Shown: positions 1 through 10,374 of the stretch, piece by piece
How the letters are laid out: every line of letters starts with the position of its first letter
Position numbering within the stretch: the stretch's first letter is position 1
NCBI RefSeq assembly: GCF_008831285.2
Contig: NC_045150.1
Span: 9,746,001 to 9,810,000 of the forward strand
Source: Nymphaea colorata
Taxonomy: Eukaryota; Streptophyta; Magnoliopsida; Nymphaeales; Nymphaeaceae
Reading direction: 5' to 3'
DNA: 64,000 nucleotides
Notes under the pieces: model-generated
The model's input: only the letters and a program-made list of their open reading frames with translations
Told to the model about the DNA's origin: nothing
Database searches by the model: none
Translations under genes and position numbers: made by a program

Positions 1-285
1 ACGTAGCAGGACAGAGAATCCCACAGAAAACGGAACGAAATTTCCACAAAGTATTGCACCGTCATTCAGAACGAGGATCACGAGAATGGGCAATTGAATT
101 ACGATGAAATATAGCAGTTAATTGGTATCTTAACTAGAATTAAAGGGAAATATCAAGGTATATCCTTATACGACATAGCGAAGCACAAATATATAGGAAA
201 TAAGAAATTTGAGGCCAGAATTGTAGAAATCAAATATTTTTTAAGAACATGGCTCCAAATCAACACTGGAGTGCAGCGTCAAGAG

Positions 286-1719
286 CTAGCCACCTTCTTT
301 CGCACCTGCCGGACCATTCCAGGAATCTACCAACCTGGCTAAGTTCGCCAAGGACGAGCCACCCTCTTTGAGCGCTGCAACCCCTGCATCCTTTGCCGCT
401 TTTACACGCTCCCTCAGCCGGGCGCCCTCCTCCTCTGAGTCAAGTAACAGCCGGACACACCTCTCCACCTCGGCTGCACTCACGAGACCATCTCGGTCCT
501 CTTTGACGGAAACCGCCACCCCCATGTCCAGCACCAACATGACCCGGTTGATCGGCTGCTCCGCATACAAGGGCCATGCAATCATCGGCACGCCGGCGCT
601 GATGCTCTCCAGCGCCGAGTTCCAGCCGCAGTGGGTCACAAACCCACCGACCGCAGCATGGTTCAGCACCCTCGCCTGCGGTGCCCATGTCTTCACCACC
701 ATTCCCCTGTCACTCGTCCTTTGGAGGAACCCTTCCGGAAGCAAAACATCCAGATCCGGGTCCACGGGCACCAGCGCCTGCTTTGACTCAGCCGTCGGAT
801 TCCGGACCACCCAAAGAAACCGCCGCCCGCTGCGCTCGAGCCCCAGCGCCATCTCCCTTAGTTGAACTGCGGAGTGCAAGCCTAAGCTGCCGAAGCACAA
901 GAAGACGACAGCGTTGTCTGGCTGCGAGTCGAGCCAACGAAGGCAATCTGGAGGTCGCGGCACTTCCTCGGCCGGGGCGACCAAAGGTCCGATCGCATAG
1001 ACCAGCGGGTTCGGCCCATCCGGGACGCACAGGCCGTCGGCAAGGGCTCGGAGAGTGTGGGGATGGAGCGCATCAAAAGTGTTAATTATGATGCCCTTGG
1101 CTCTGGCGAACTGCGACGATACCTTGAGAAACCATTCATAAGATCCAACATGGAACCGAAGGGTATGAGGCAGGCCGGAAGGCGGGAAGGGAGGGATGCC
1201 GGGGACATGAACCAGCTTGTCTTCGGCACGAGCCGAGGCAACATCATATTGGTGACTCAGAGCGTTGAGGTACAGAAGCAGTGCCAGTGCACCAGCGTTG
1301 CTGATGTAGTAAAAATAGGCGGGTATGCCCAAGCTGGCGGCAACCTCCATGGAGGTGAAGCAGAAGCAATCTAAGATGATTGCCTTGACAAAGCAATCTC
1401 TTGATATGTCCTGCAATGCTTCCTCCACTCGGCCCCTGCAAGCATGTAAGAATTCGAAGAGAAGGACGTCGTGGCTCTGGCAATCGACTTCTTCGACTTT
1501 GAAGTCGACGGGACCGAGCTCGGTGAAGGTAAAGTCGAGGCCGGAATCGGCGACGCTCTTCATGTAGGCGGCCGAGTTGCCGAAGCTGATGGGTGGTTTG
1601 GCAACCAGGATGGTGATGGAGATGCCATGGCGGAGGTGCAAGAGCTTGCCGAGCTCAACCATGGTCATCAAGTGGCCCATCCCGGGAGACGGGAAGAGAA
1701 CCACAGTTTGCTTCTTCAT
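286..1719 (-). CDS. UDP-glycosyltransferase, UGT88-like (group E), copy 1
   Basis: A single-exon gene for 477 residues, a normal length for a plant family-1 glycosyltransferase. Such enzymes transfer a sugar from UDP-sugar to small acceptors in the cytosol. The N-terminus has the PSPGMGHL motif with the catalytic His at residue 16, and its likely partner Asp is at residue 117 (AIILDCF). The C-terminal PSPG sugar-donor box has the canonical 44 residues (345-388): it starts WAPQ, contains HCGWNS, and ends WPLYAEQ. The final Gln is usual in UDP-glucose users. The N-terminal wording (LFPSPGMGHL, then VELGKL) and the GIIINTF and YAIGPL motifs fit group E, closest to UGT88; this assignment is from memory of the family. 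UGT88 members often act on flavonoids or other phenolics, but the acceptor cannot be read here. The start is the first ATG, about 95 bases below a TATA box at the expected spacing. A close paralogue lies at 16292-17719. Confidence 0.95.
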   Translation of the reverse strand: MKKQTVVLFPSPGMGHLMTMVELGKLLHLRHGISITILVAKPPISFGNSAAYMKSVADSGLDFTFTELGPVDFKVEEVDCQSHDVLLFEFLHACRGRVEEALQDISRDCFVKAIILDCFCFTSMEVAASLGIPAYFYYISNAGALALLLYLNALSHQYDVASARAEDKLVHVPGIPPFPPSGLPHTLRFHVGSYEWFLKVSSQFARAKGIIINTFDALHPHTLRALADGLCVPDGPNPLVYAIGPLVAPAEEVPRPPDCLRWLDSQPDNAVVFLCFGSLGLHSAVQLREMALGLERSGRRFLWVVRNPTAESKQALVPVDPDLDVLLPEGFLQRTSDRGMVVKTWAPQARVLNHAAVGGFVTHCGWNSALESISAGVPMIAWPLYAEQPINRVMLVLDMGVAVSVKEDRDGLVSAAEVERCVRLLLDSEEEGARLRERVKAAKDAGVAALKEGGSSLANLARLVDSWNGPAGAKEGG

Positions 1720-1842
1720 TTCTTTCTAACACCACTGTTCCCTGCTTCTCCTCTGCAATTACTGTTGCCGAGGCTTTGCCTCCTTCACAACTACAAACAA
1801 GAACAATGGCATGCGTGCATGCTGTATGCCCACAGGCGACCT

Positions 1843-1850
1843 CATATATA
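1843..1850 (-). promoter_or_regulatory. TATA box of UGT copy 1
   Basis: The minus strand reads TATATATG here, about 125 bases upstream of the ATG. Transcription would start near 1815 and leave a leader of about 95 bases. The homologous position in copy 2 (17831-17840) reads TCAATGTATC, so the box is not conserved. Confidence 0.6.
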
Positions 1851-3212
1851 GGCGCTAATCGGATCGGACTCAGACTGGACCTTTTTGGATCTGAAGCCGA
1901 ATTCCAACGGCGATTTGATCTGGTGTAAAGTGTCTAAGCGGGGTGTGCAATCGGAGTAAAAAAAAGAGAAAATGAAAAGTAACCATAACTTTTGGCCTCT
2001 GATATAGAGCTTGGTTGTTCAGTGGACATTAAAGTTGGCTGAATAAAGAAAGGGAACTCCATGCATGCAAGGGAGTCTCACACACTAAGTTTCAATGAAA
2101 GCTGCCTATTTAATATCAGATCTTCCTCTTCTGGTCTTAAGTCCTAGTTTTTTTCAATACAAAGAATAAAAATAAAGATCATAAGTGCGCATTTTAGAAC
2201 TGACCTATGATTATTGCTTTCATAAACCAGGAATTTTACCACAAATATGTTATTATATCAGTAAATGCATGCCATATCAAATAACTGGAGCTCGAGTCAT
2301 TTATAAACCAGTTGAGTTTATATGAGCGAGTTGGAGTTGAGCTCGAGCTGGTCGTGTAACCTGACCACTCTTTCAATCACCTACTAACACGCCGAATGAC
2401 TTTTGGCTGCCACATTCACTGCCACGGTTGGGGACGTCAATTTACATTACTAAATCAATCTCTGAGCTCTCTCTGTGTACTTGTGAATCGGATTCTAGCT
2501 TTGGCACCTACCCGCTTAGGCTCTTTTGGAAGCAACGAAAGGGAAGGGAACCAGAGGTGAAGTGGGGATGGAAGAAGGGAAAGAAGTGACTGGTGATGGT
2601 GAAACAAAGAAAGGAAGGCAGGCAGTCGTCATCAGCAGGAGATAAGAAGGACGGAGGTTGGTGAAGGCAGAGATGGAGGAGGATACAACAAAGCGTTCTG
2701 CCAAGCGGTTGATAAAGAGGGTACAGGCATCATGGATTCAGGTCGACTTCTGCTACAACTGAATTTTAATCTGAAAATGTGAGTCTAAATCAGATCCAAA
2801 TGCTGGAATTTGATTCCAGAAAGTGTCAGATATTGCAGAGTGCCCAAAAAAAAACCCCGCACATGTTAAATTTCCAATTCTAGCTCTAAAATTAATCTGG
2901 ACCCAACTTCAAATGGTGTCTGGAAGTAGAATTGAATCTGATTGTAGTTCTGTATCCCAATTAAATGTATAATATATCTCAGGAAGAGAAAAACATTTGT
3001 TCTTTCTTCTGGGCTTGTGTGTATTGTTCTACCAGTCAAAATGATAAGAAGATTCGACTGTCAGACGGGAGCTTTCGTGGGATCCTTCTTCCGGTGGACC
3101 GTCGGATTGAATAGGAAAACCTATATATGATAGGGTGTATGATAATACAACTTCAATCGGGTAAGTCATCCATTAAAACCATTACAACACAGCACCAGAA
3201 TGATAGTGTGTG

Positions 3213-3407
3213 TAGGGGGAAGCCAAGGGAGGCCCCCATGGGCCTAGCCTAACATTTTTTTTTTTTTTTTTTTCTAATTTAGATGTAAATTTTAAAAAAA
3301 TTTACTTGTTTTATATAAAAATTTTGAAAATTGATATTTCGACCACTGTCAAAATTTAAAAACTTTAATTCCACCTTTTTCATGAAAATTTTTTGACTCC
3401 GCCCCTA
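3213..3407. mobile_element. hAT-like MITE, 195 bp
   Basis: The ends are imperfect inverted repeats: TAGGGGGAAGCC on the left, and TAGGGGCGGAGTC as the complement of the right end. They are flanked by an 8-bp direct repeat, AGTGTGTG at 3205-3212 and AGTGTGCG at 3408-3415, with one mismatch. An 8-bp duplication and a (C/T)AGGGGCGGAG end are typical of hAT non-autonomous elements. The interior is AT-rich and non-coding and shares words with the element at 8116-8293. Confidence 0.75.
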
Positions 3408-3415
3408 AGTGTGCG

Positions 3416-3891
3416 GCATCATTTGCAATAGTGTGTGCGTCGCAAGACCACATACCAATCTGTTAGTGAACAATATCTAAATGCTTCTTTTCCAAATACC
3501 ATAAGGTTTTGTGTCACGAAATTTTCATATGCATAAAACCAACATGCACCTTTTAAATAAAGTGGTGGTAAGCAGAGGCTTTCCACAATCTTCATGTGGG
3601 TGCCTTAGGCTATGAGGCTGTGTATAGCTAATAACGAAAATACTTCTGTTAATGAAAAAAGAGAAGTCTAAATGAAAATAGAAAAAAATTAAAAAAGACA
3701 TTGATTTTTAAATAATTATTAAAATTTCTTTTGACATATTTGGGTTGGGTGCACCTAACGGCGGACACTACTCACTCTCGATCGAGAAGCCATGGCGAAG
3801 GTGCGAAACGAACCCATGCCTGGAGTTGGGAAGACAACAAGATCCAGGGGCAGAGGGGGGGTGCCTAGGTCATTGCCCAACTCCAACCAAA

Positions 3892-3929
<38 letters not shown>

Positions 3930-4257
3930 AAAAAATGAATTTTTTTGTTTGCCTCTACGTATTTTTTTAAATGTGAGTTCAGTTTGGCCCTATCCAAATC
4001 CAACCCCACAAAACCCAGCTCTCATTTGGCCCGCCCTTAAAAAAAATCCTAGCTTTGCTCCTGACCCTTTCTTCTTCATTTCCCTCTTAAACACAATTAG
4101 TCTCCTTTGCGTCGGGTCTGAGTCTGAATTTAAGGGTATTAATTGGGCTCGGATGAACATGTCATGCTTCCGGATCAGTGAAACTATTATACTACGTTCG
4201 TACAAATCACACGTACAAATTGCATTATGGATCTACAATTAAATTCGACCGTCTATG
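3416..4257. other. Intergenic, no gene seen
   Basis: AT-rich DNA with a dinucleotide (AT)n run at 3895-3925. Open frames here are short and run through the AT repeat or low-complexity sequence. No gene is supported. Confidence 0.6.
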
Positions 4258-4850
4258 CTGATACAAAGTTCGGCAAGATTTTATTTAGTACATTTAAATA
4301 GAACCCATATACCAGGTTTACTTTATTTATTTGGATCACATGTAACTCATTTATGTCGTACAACACGTTCTTAGTTGGCACTTATTTTGGTTGCATTTTG
4401 TAGGAAATATATATTCAAGGATCTCTTTTATCTTCAACTATAGAAGTAATATAGTAACATTGGTTAAATACTGTCTCAAACAGTCCTATATATACAATGA
4501 TTCCTTTACCGGCATTTATTGCTATTGGAAAATTCAATTCCTGGTGAACCAGCATTTATTGGTATTGTTAAATTAAATTCCAGTTGAACGATAGGCTGAC
4601 AACCAATGAAAGCCCCCACTCTACCCCCACCTTCTCTAATTCCTCAGCGTATCTTTAAACTTAGGAATGACATTCTACCACTTAAGGCATAAAAATATAA
4701 CACTTATAGGAATCAAATTAAAGACCTGCATTTTTAAAATGCAATGCAAGGCGCCTGGATTCAATTAGAACTCCATGCTGTAAATGAAATACTAACAGTT
4801 ATCGATTATTTTCCATGAAATAGACAGACACTTTCTGCCATGTTGTGGGT
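4258..4850 (+). repeat. Dispersed repeat family R1, copy a
   Basis: Non-coding repeat recognised by the word CCGGCATTTATTGCTATT (about 4510-4527) and by its right end, TGTTGTGGGTGCTCC. Related copies occur at about 19135-19290, 19800-20220, 20222-20700 (inverted), 20701-21120 and 22090-22415 (inverted). I see no coding potential and cannot assign it to a known transposon class. Confidence 0.65.
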
Positions 4851-4851
4851 G

Positions 4852-4941
4852 CTCCTCATGGGCCTGAGCAAGGTCGGAGCCAACAATTTTTCTTTACTCC
4901 TCATGGGCCGGAGCAAGGTCGAAGCCAACAATTTTTCTTTA
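4852..4941. repeat. Two 45-bp tandem units
   Basis: Two near-identical 45-bp units starting CTCCTCATGGGCC lie at 4852 and 4897. They abut the end of the R1 repeat. Each contains GGAGCC- or GAAGCC-like words resembling the ends of the hAT-like elements nearby. Confidence 0.85.
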
Positions 4942-5701
4942 GAGCATTTTCAAAGTTTTAATAGGGGCCGAACAATATTTTTCCAAATTTTTACTTTGGC
5001 CAAATTACAAATGTTAAATTTTTATATTAAAATTCGTCAGTTTTCAAATCTATGGGCGTCCATGGCTCCTTGGGAACCCCGGGCTTCACTCTTAGTCAGA
5101 AGGGGACACTTGTTTTTCATAGAAAGCTCGACATATCGAGCTCCCCCTTTCACCGTGCATTAAATCTGCCCCCGACACTTTTAAGTTATAGAGTACAATG
5201 TGAAAAGCTATAAGTTAGTTCACGTGATTTCAGAACAACAAGGTTTAGCTTCAAAGTCATTTTATTGAATTTGGTTGTTGCAGCTCTCAGGTTACCAAGA
5301 GGAGCTCAGCTACGAGTCTATTAGGTGAGATTGAAGCTAGGGAATAGTAACAGGCAATGCACGGGCCTCTCCCAACTCCGTAATTAGATCAGACAATTTT
5401 TTTGAATGTTAATGAATTCAAAATCGATACTTATCACCAGTCTGTGATTCAATTAGTAAATAAGTCAGATTTAGAACTTCAGATGCACAGTTGTGAACAG
5501 ACGAAAAGTTCTAGCTGCATATGTTTAAAAAATAACATAAAAAGTGAAACAAAATTATAACAAGAAAAACTTTACAATTGTTGAAGATTAATAAAAAAAA
5601 AAGTGTGAAGTACATACAAGTCTTTATCCCTCCATGGCCGCAGCACAACCGGTTGGATGGAAGCATGGTGATGGCCCATCTTAATGCTCCTGGGTTTTAA
5701 A
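4942..5701. other. Intergenic, no gene seen
   Basis: Low-complexity AT-rich DNA without a supportable gene. The stretch 4942-5170 has transposon-like wording (AGGGGCCGAAC, GGGACAC, CTGCCCCCGACAC) but no clear ends. Confidence 0.5.
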
Positions 5702-5864
5702 GGGTTGTTTGGCAAAGATAACACATTGTTACTATCTTATGAATCTGCACTAAAAAAAATTGAACACATTCATGAAACACTTGTTATAATATTCTATAAA
5801 TATGTCTCACTTTTTAGAAAAGTTGACAGGACAGTAATATAATGTTATTGTTGCCAAACAGCTC
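5702..5864. mobile_element. Small inverted-repeat element (MITE), 163 bp
   Basis: The left end GGGTTGTTTGGCAA and the complement of the right end, GAGCTGTTTGGCAA, form an inverted repeat. The pairing continues imperfectly for about 35 bases. No clear target duplication is visible, so the superfamily (hAT or Harbinger) stays open. Confidence 0.6.
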
Positions 5865-5993
5865 TACAGCCGGGGTGCACCGTGAAAGCTGGTGTGATGA
5901 TCCCACCTGCATCCTTTCATCCAATGATCTACCATGCAACTCACGAATGACTTCAGCTGCTTTCTTTAGTGCACAGAACTTCCGTCAGCCGGT

Positions 5994-6106
5994 GAATTTG
6001 AATCCCAAGCCCTGAAAGATTTGTTGAACATCACCGTTTCACACTCATGCGAAATGAGATTACTTTGGTCCAACAAGAGGACGCGAGGACGTTTAAAGAT
6101 CGTAAA
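5994..6106 (+). repeat. Remnant of UGT 3' flank
   Basis: This piece matches 15925-16030, which lies just downstream of the plus-strand UGT pseudogene. Shared words include GAACATCAC, GTTTCACA and TTGGTCCAA. It suggests that another UGT copy once ended near here. No UGT coding sequence is left directly upstream. Confidence 0.6.
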
Positions 6107-6239
6107 TTGGGTGCTTGTCATCCTGGTCATCAAGAGGCTTTTTCGCAATAGAATTTTATCCTCATTTTACAAAGATCATCTGAAAAAGTTTCGTAAGAGG
6201 TATGTATATATGATATACTCTTAACCATATCCCCTTTTT

Positions 6240-7224
6240 TTCAGATGTTTACACATTTGGGTTCTAATTCGGATTTAGATGCGAATAAAAAAAATAAGTT
6301 AAAAAAAGATGAATCTGAAACAGATCCGACATTTGAATTCACTTCGACATCTGAATCCAAATGTTAAGTTGAATCTAATTGAAATTCAACATATAGGAGC
6401 ATTAGATTTGGGATATTGATTTAAAATTAAATATAATTCAAACATGAATCTGAAGTCAATCTGATGTTTATCTATATCTGAATCTAATCAAATGTCATTC
6501 TTTAAATCTGATTAATCCGATCGGATTCCTTAATTGCATATTAATTTTTTTTCCTATATCTGATGTTTTTGGAATGGGTAAGATCAGATATTTGATCTAA
6601 ATTGAATATATGAATATCTATAAAAAAGATTCATGGAAAAGTATGTTACCATTACATGAATCTGCTTCAATCTTCAAATTAGGTTTGTAGCATCTATCCT
6701 CGTTTGCTTTGCTTACTTGTTTACCAATTCAATTATAGTTTCAAAAGTTGAGTGGAGGTTAAAAATATAATTTTTCAAAATTTTATTTTACCAGTCTAAT
6801 TATATCTTCAAAATTTTAATAGAGGTTAAAAATATGATTTTTCAAAATTTTATATAAAATAAGTATTTTTTAAAAAAGAATAAACGTAAACTAAAAAAAT
6901 TAAAGAAGAGAGAAGGCCCCCTGTTGAACCCCTTGGCTCTGCCCCGTATACAATATTCTCAACACTCTTATTAATCAGGGCACTTGGGAACGGTTCTCAT
7001 CTATATATATTTACTGACCACCAAAAAACGAGGTTCTTTTTAACTCATTGTCCTCTACCATGGTTGCCATTCAGATATGGACATAACATGTGGACTCTGA
7101 CCTACTTTCATTTTTTGGCCCACCGTATCATGCACATTGACATGTGCATAGTTGTGTCATGTACAGTCCTATAAGTTTCGCACATTTACTGCCGTTACCA
7201 TGAACATCATCAATTCAGGTTACT
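6240..7224. other. Intergenic; GATC/GAATCT-rich repeat, no gene
   Basis: From about 6240 to 6610 the DNA is dense in GATCTGAAT- and GAATCCGA-like words. This is a common type of plant short repeat, and a related stretch lies at 38815-39160. From 6700 to 6960 two copies of an AAAATTTTAATAGAGGTTAAAAATAT-like phrase lead to a GGCTCTGCCCC end typical of the hAT-like elements. No gene is seen. Confidence 0.5.
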
Positions 7225-8060
7225 AAAACGATCGCAATCGCTTAGATTTCTCGTGTCCTTGCGTCGCCTTCTAGTTTCTCACCTACCCACTGAAACTCGT
7301 TTGAAAGAGAGCATTGAAGGGAACTACATGTTAAGTGGGGGCGGAAGGAAGGAAAAATATGTGTCAGGCGGCGGAGGAGAGCGCTTAGGTGCACCAAACC
7401 ATATGCCCCAAAAAAAGAAAAGGAGGCATATTTTGGTAATTATCTTTCCACTTTTTTCAATTTCTTTTTTATCTTTGTAAAAAGTGTTTTTCTATTAACC
7501 CATGTGTTTTCAACATTATCTGTACAAATTAATGCACCGGTATGACATATGTAACCAGCTTTGGGTTATGAGATGGTGATGAGAAGGAAGGAGGTTGTGA
7601 AGGCGCAGGTGGAAGGAGGAGAAAACAAAGCTTATTTTCAAGCAGTTGATAAAGGGGGTTTCAGGCATCAAGGCTCAATCTGGTTGGCAAATTTGTATCC
7701 TAATGGAATGTGTAATATATCTCAGAAAGATTAAAAAGAAAAACAGTTGGTGTGTTCAGTCAGACGGGAGATTTCGTGGGAGTCTTCTTCCGGTGGACTG
7801 TCGGATAGAATCCAAAAACCCAACTGCCAATAAACGTGGCTTGGTTATTCAACTACAGATAATTTTGGATCCCATGAGATCTAAGTTTCATATTTGAGTT
7901 CCCTAAGAGTTTACCTGACCACACCCATTCTTGTACTTAGATCAAACCTTCTTTCTGGGTGTCAGAGTTTGAAACTAATGATCACCATCCTCTAGTTCAT
8001 GTCAATGAATAAGCTCATACGCAATTCTGCTGAGTGAGTTGAAAATTGAGAAAAAAATGA
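7225..8060. repeat. UGT upstream region, duplicated copy 3
   Basis: This stretch aligns with the DNA upstream of both intact UGT genes (about 2480-3160 and 18240-18960). Shared phrases include AAGCAGTTGATAAAG, CAGACGGGAG and AATAAGC(C/T)CAT. No UGT coding sequence accompanies it. The short open frames inside are not conserved in the other copies. Confidence 0.65.
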
Positions 8061-8115
8061 TATTTTAAAGGAGTTGTGATACCTCAAGCTATCTTGGCAT
8101 CTCTCCAATCATGTG

Positions 8116-8293
8116 GTGGGGGGGCGCACATGGGCCCAAGACCCACCTTTAAAGAAATAAAAAATTTACATGTAAATTTTAAAAAATGCTACATATCCTA
8201 TATAAAAATTTTGAAAATTGATATTTCGGTACGCATCAAAATTTAGAAACTTTAATTGGACCCTCCTCATGAAGAATTTCTGGTTCCACCCCG
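8116..8293. mobile_element. hAT-like MITE remnant
   Basis: Its interior shares the words TTTACATGTAAATTTTAAAA and GAAAATTGATATTTCGG with the element at 3213-3407, so it belongs to the same family. The ends are degraded (GGGGGGCGCAC on the left, GGTTCCACCCC on the right) and no target duplication is certain. Confidence 0.55.
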
Positions 8294-8904
8294 GCTGAAT
8301 GGAAAAGCCCACATCACTGTGCAGCCCATATGACGAAGGTGGCGCTGGCCTTACAGATCTGGTTGTTTATAATGGGGCATGTTATGACCTACTCAGCTGG
8401 CTACATGGGTGTGTTTATTTCACTTATGTGGCCTTTATTATGTAGGAAGAAATATCTTAAACTAGAATAGTCTAAGGACCAATAACCCAAAAACAGTCAT
8501 CTCTTTACCTCCAATGTTTATGTTGTTTGGTGGGTGCCTTGTCACTAGAACTTGTTTTTCAATGGATATCCATTTTGTCAGCTTTACCTCTAATGTTTAG
8601 AGGTTATGCTCATTATCTCCTTGGCTGAAACAAGTTTGTGAATCCACTACTTCTAGTAAAGAGTGTACAAACTTTTTTGGAAGTAGCCACAAAGTTATCC
8701 ATAGGATCAGACATCTACAATGAGATTAGATTAAAATGAAGGTAACCCCGAGATGTGGTAGTATACTGGGCGGCACAAGGTGGTTCACTTCTTATGAAGA
8801 CTCTTGTTTGAATCCTAGAGTAGCCACTGTCACTTTCCAATATGCTCTTTCTCTAGACTGTAAAAGGTCTTGAAGCATGTTCTATGAACCCAGAGAGGAA
8901 GACA
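8294..8904. other. Intergenic, no gene seen
   Basis: Unique-looking non-coding DNA with no open frame of note, no RNA gene and no recognisable repeat. Confidence 0.5.
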
Positions 8905-9290
8905 GCTCAAACTTGACTCAACTCACATATAGCTTGGCTCGAGTTCGACTCGAGCTTCATGAGGTGACCTCCACTCTCTTAATCGAGTCCCAGCTCGAGC
9001 TCGACTCGCTTAAGCTCATGTCTATTACCATATTATTTTATGCTTAAAATTTTCATATTTTTTAAAGCCATTTTATGTTTTCAAAATTACAAAAATAAGT
9101 ATTACTGTTAAACTAGCTTAATTAAGTTGAGTTGATCGAGCTCAATCTCGACTCGTTTACAAACTCGAGTTATCAGTTAAGCTCGAACTCAACTTGTTTA
9201 ACTTATGAGTCAAGTTCGAGTTGAGCGTAACCAAGCGATTGGGCTTGAGTCGAGCTCCAATGGGCTAGACTTATTGAACATTCCTACAAT
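8905..9290. repeat. GAGCTCGA-rich short repeat element
   Basis: Two arms rich in GAGCTCGAG and CGACTCG words flank an AT-rich core at about 9020-9120. This layout is common for small non-autonomous plant transposons. Similar words occur at 2289-2360 and at 63827-63945, so the family has several copies here. Confidence 0.5.
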
Positions 9291-9489
9291 TGATGGCCCT
9301 TGAGGGAAGTACTAACTATGGACGGGGTACAGATCAGGTGGGGATTCTATTAGCTAGTCAAGGTTCATCGAATTAGTCGCCTCTTTTGTAAATGTCCAAT
9401 AGCAATTGGAGTATGGAAATTTATTGGGAGAAAATTTAATACCAAAAATAAGACTCTCCCCGCATCAATGAAAATGGACTACCTTTGTT

Positions 9490-9696
9490 TGGGGGGCTAG
9501 TGGGGGCCATGGCACCCCCAACACACTCTGAAAAATTAGAATTTACCCATTAAAATTGTTCAAAAATGTGAGCTTTTCCCCTATAAAACTTTTTGAAAAT
9601 AGGTGCTTGGTTCGGTAAGAAATTTTTAAAAATTATATTCAGCGTGTCACATGAATGTTTAACCCTCCAAGGGCAAAATCCGGGCTCTGCCCCTCA
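9490..9696. mobile_element. hAT-like MITE remnant
   Basis: The right end CGGGCTCTGCCCCTCAG resembles the hAT-like ends elsewhere in the window. The left end is G-rich (GGGGGGCTAGTGGGGG). The interior is non-coding with TTCAAAAATGTGAG-type words. Boundaries are approximate. Confidence 0.4.
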
Positions 9697-9699
9697 GAA

Positions 9700-9882
9700 A
9701 GTAGGTGATTTTCTTCACTCTAAGTTTTTACATGACCTTGTACATAGATCAGACCAGTTTTCTGGGTGTTAATAGTTAGAACATTGAAAATAATGACCAT
9801 CTGGCTCTAATTCGTATCAATGAATAAGCCCATTCAAGATTTCAGTTGAGGCAGTTGTGAATAGAGAAAGAAAAAAATACCA
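9700..9882. repeat. UGT upstream-region fragment, duplicated copy 4
   Basis: Similar to 7890-8050 and 18795-18950; all three share TTTAC(A/C)TGACC, TCTGGGTG or close variants, and AATAAGCCCATTCA. It joins directly onto a UGT coding fragment at 9923, an order not seen in the intact copies. A rearrangement is therefore likely. Confidence 0.5.
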
Positions 9883-9922
9883 TATATGAAAAACTGAATG
9901 GTTACTTTTGTAGAGTTGCTCA

Positions 9923-9982
9923 CTCAATTTGGACGTTCCGCTTCAGAAAGGGTTCCTCCAAAGGACGAGTAATAGGGGAATG
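9923..9982 (+). pseudogene. UGT pseudogene, left half
   Basis: In one frame this encodes LDVPLQKGFLQRTSNRGM, matching residues 323-340 of the intact UGTs (LDVLLPEGFLQRTSDRGM in copy 1). It runs on the plus strand, opposite to the intact genes. Homology stops at 9982 and resumes at 15511 with the next residues (VVKTW). The two pieces are therefore one gene split by inserted DNA. Everything N-terminal to this fragment is missing. Confidence 0.75.
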
Positions 9983-10044
9983 TGCTCCAGTGATAGGGGA
10001 ATGTGCTGGATCTAAAGCAGCGGAATGGTATTGTGTCTGTGATA

Positions 10045-10374
10045 GGCTTAGAGTCTCCTTATCAGCAGTGTCTACTTTGTGCGTGAAGAGGCAGCAGCAA
10101 CATCACACCAAGTGTTGGAAGAAGATGAAGAAGAAAAATAGGTTATTCACGGGTTTGCTTCTAGGAGGCACCGACTTGTGTAATCTCTCAAGATTAACCC
10201 TAAGCATAAGATAAGTTGGGCTTTTATAAACCACCTCCTAGGGTTTCCCAATGCCCAACATCGAACTGTTACAGCCAGAGAGATTAATGGGTATTTAATC
10301 ATGTAACTGCAAGTGGGCCCTCTTGGAGTTACAAGATGTAGGGATAGAACTCAGGGCCACTATCCAATATCTAC
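10045..10374. repeat. Direct repeat, left copy, flanking the insert in the UGT pseudogene
   Basis: Aligns with 15158-15510 in the same orientation over its whole length. Shared phrases are TAGAGTCTCCTTA, AACATCACACCAAGTGTTGG and AAGTTGGGCTTTTATA. Both copies contain TATAAAAG on the minus strand and end CCACTATCCA. They could be an old pair of LTRs in minus orientation. No convincing primer site or polypurine tract was found. At the right edge the minus strand has a tRNA-like A-box phrase (TAGCCAAGTGGTAGA), so a SINE origin is also possible. Confidence 0.6.

Larger units (their letters stand above)
227..3160. repeat. UGT duplication block, copy 1
   Basis: This block aligns by eye with 16228-18960. 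It covers the UGT gene, leader, promoter and upstream DNA. The left breakpoint is sharp: both copies share sequence from AGAAATCAAATATT at about 227 and 16228. Upstream of the gene the copies differ by two large indels. Copy 2 carries a hAT-like element at 17848-18075. Copy 1 has about 560 extra bases between about 2000 and 2600 that copy 2 lacks. No other gene is seen in 1851-3160. A stretch of GAGCTCGAG words at 2289-2360 is an old repeat fragment. Confidence 0.75.

Noticed and set aside
368-865. Open frames of 80-165 codons antisense to both UGT genes (also 681-1085, 16374-16865, 16913-17374)
   Set aside because: They mirror the GC-rich coding strand of the UGTs, have no domain, and shift between the two paralogues.
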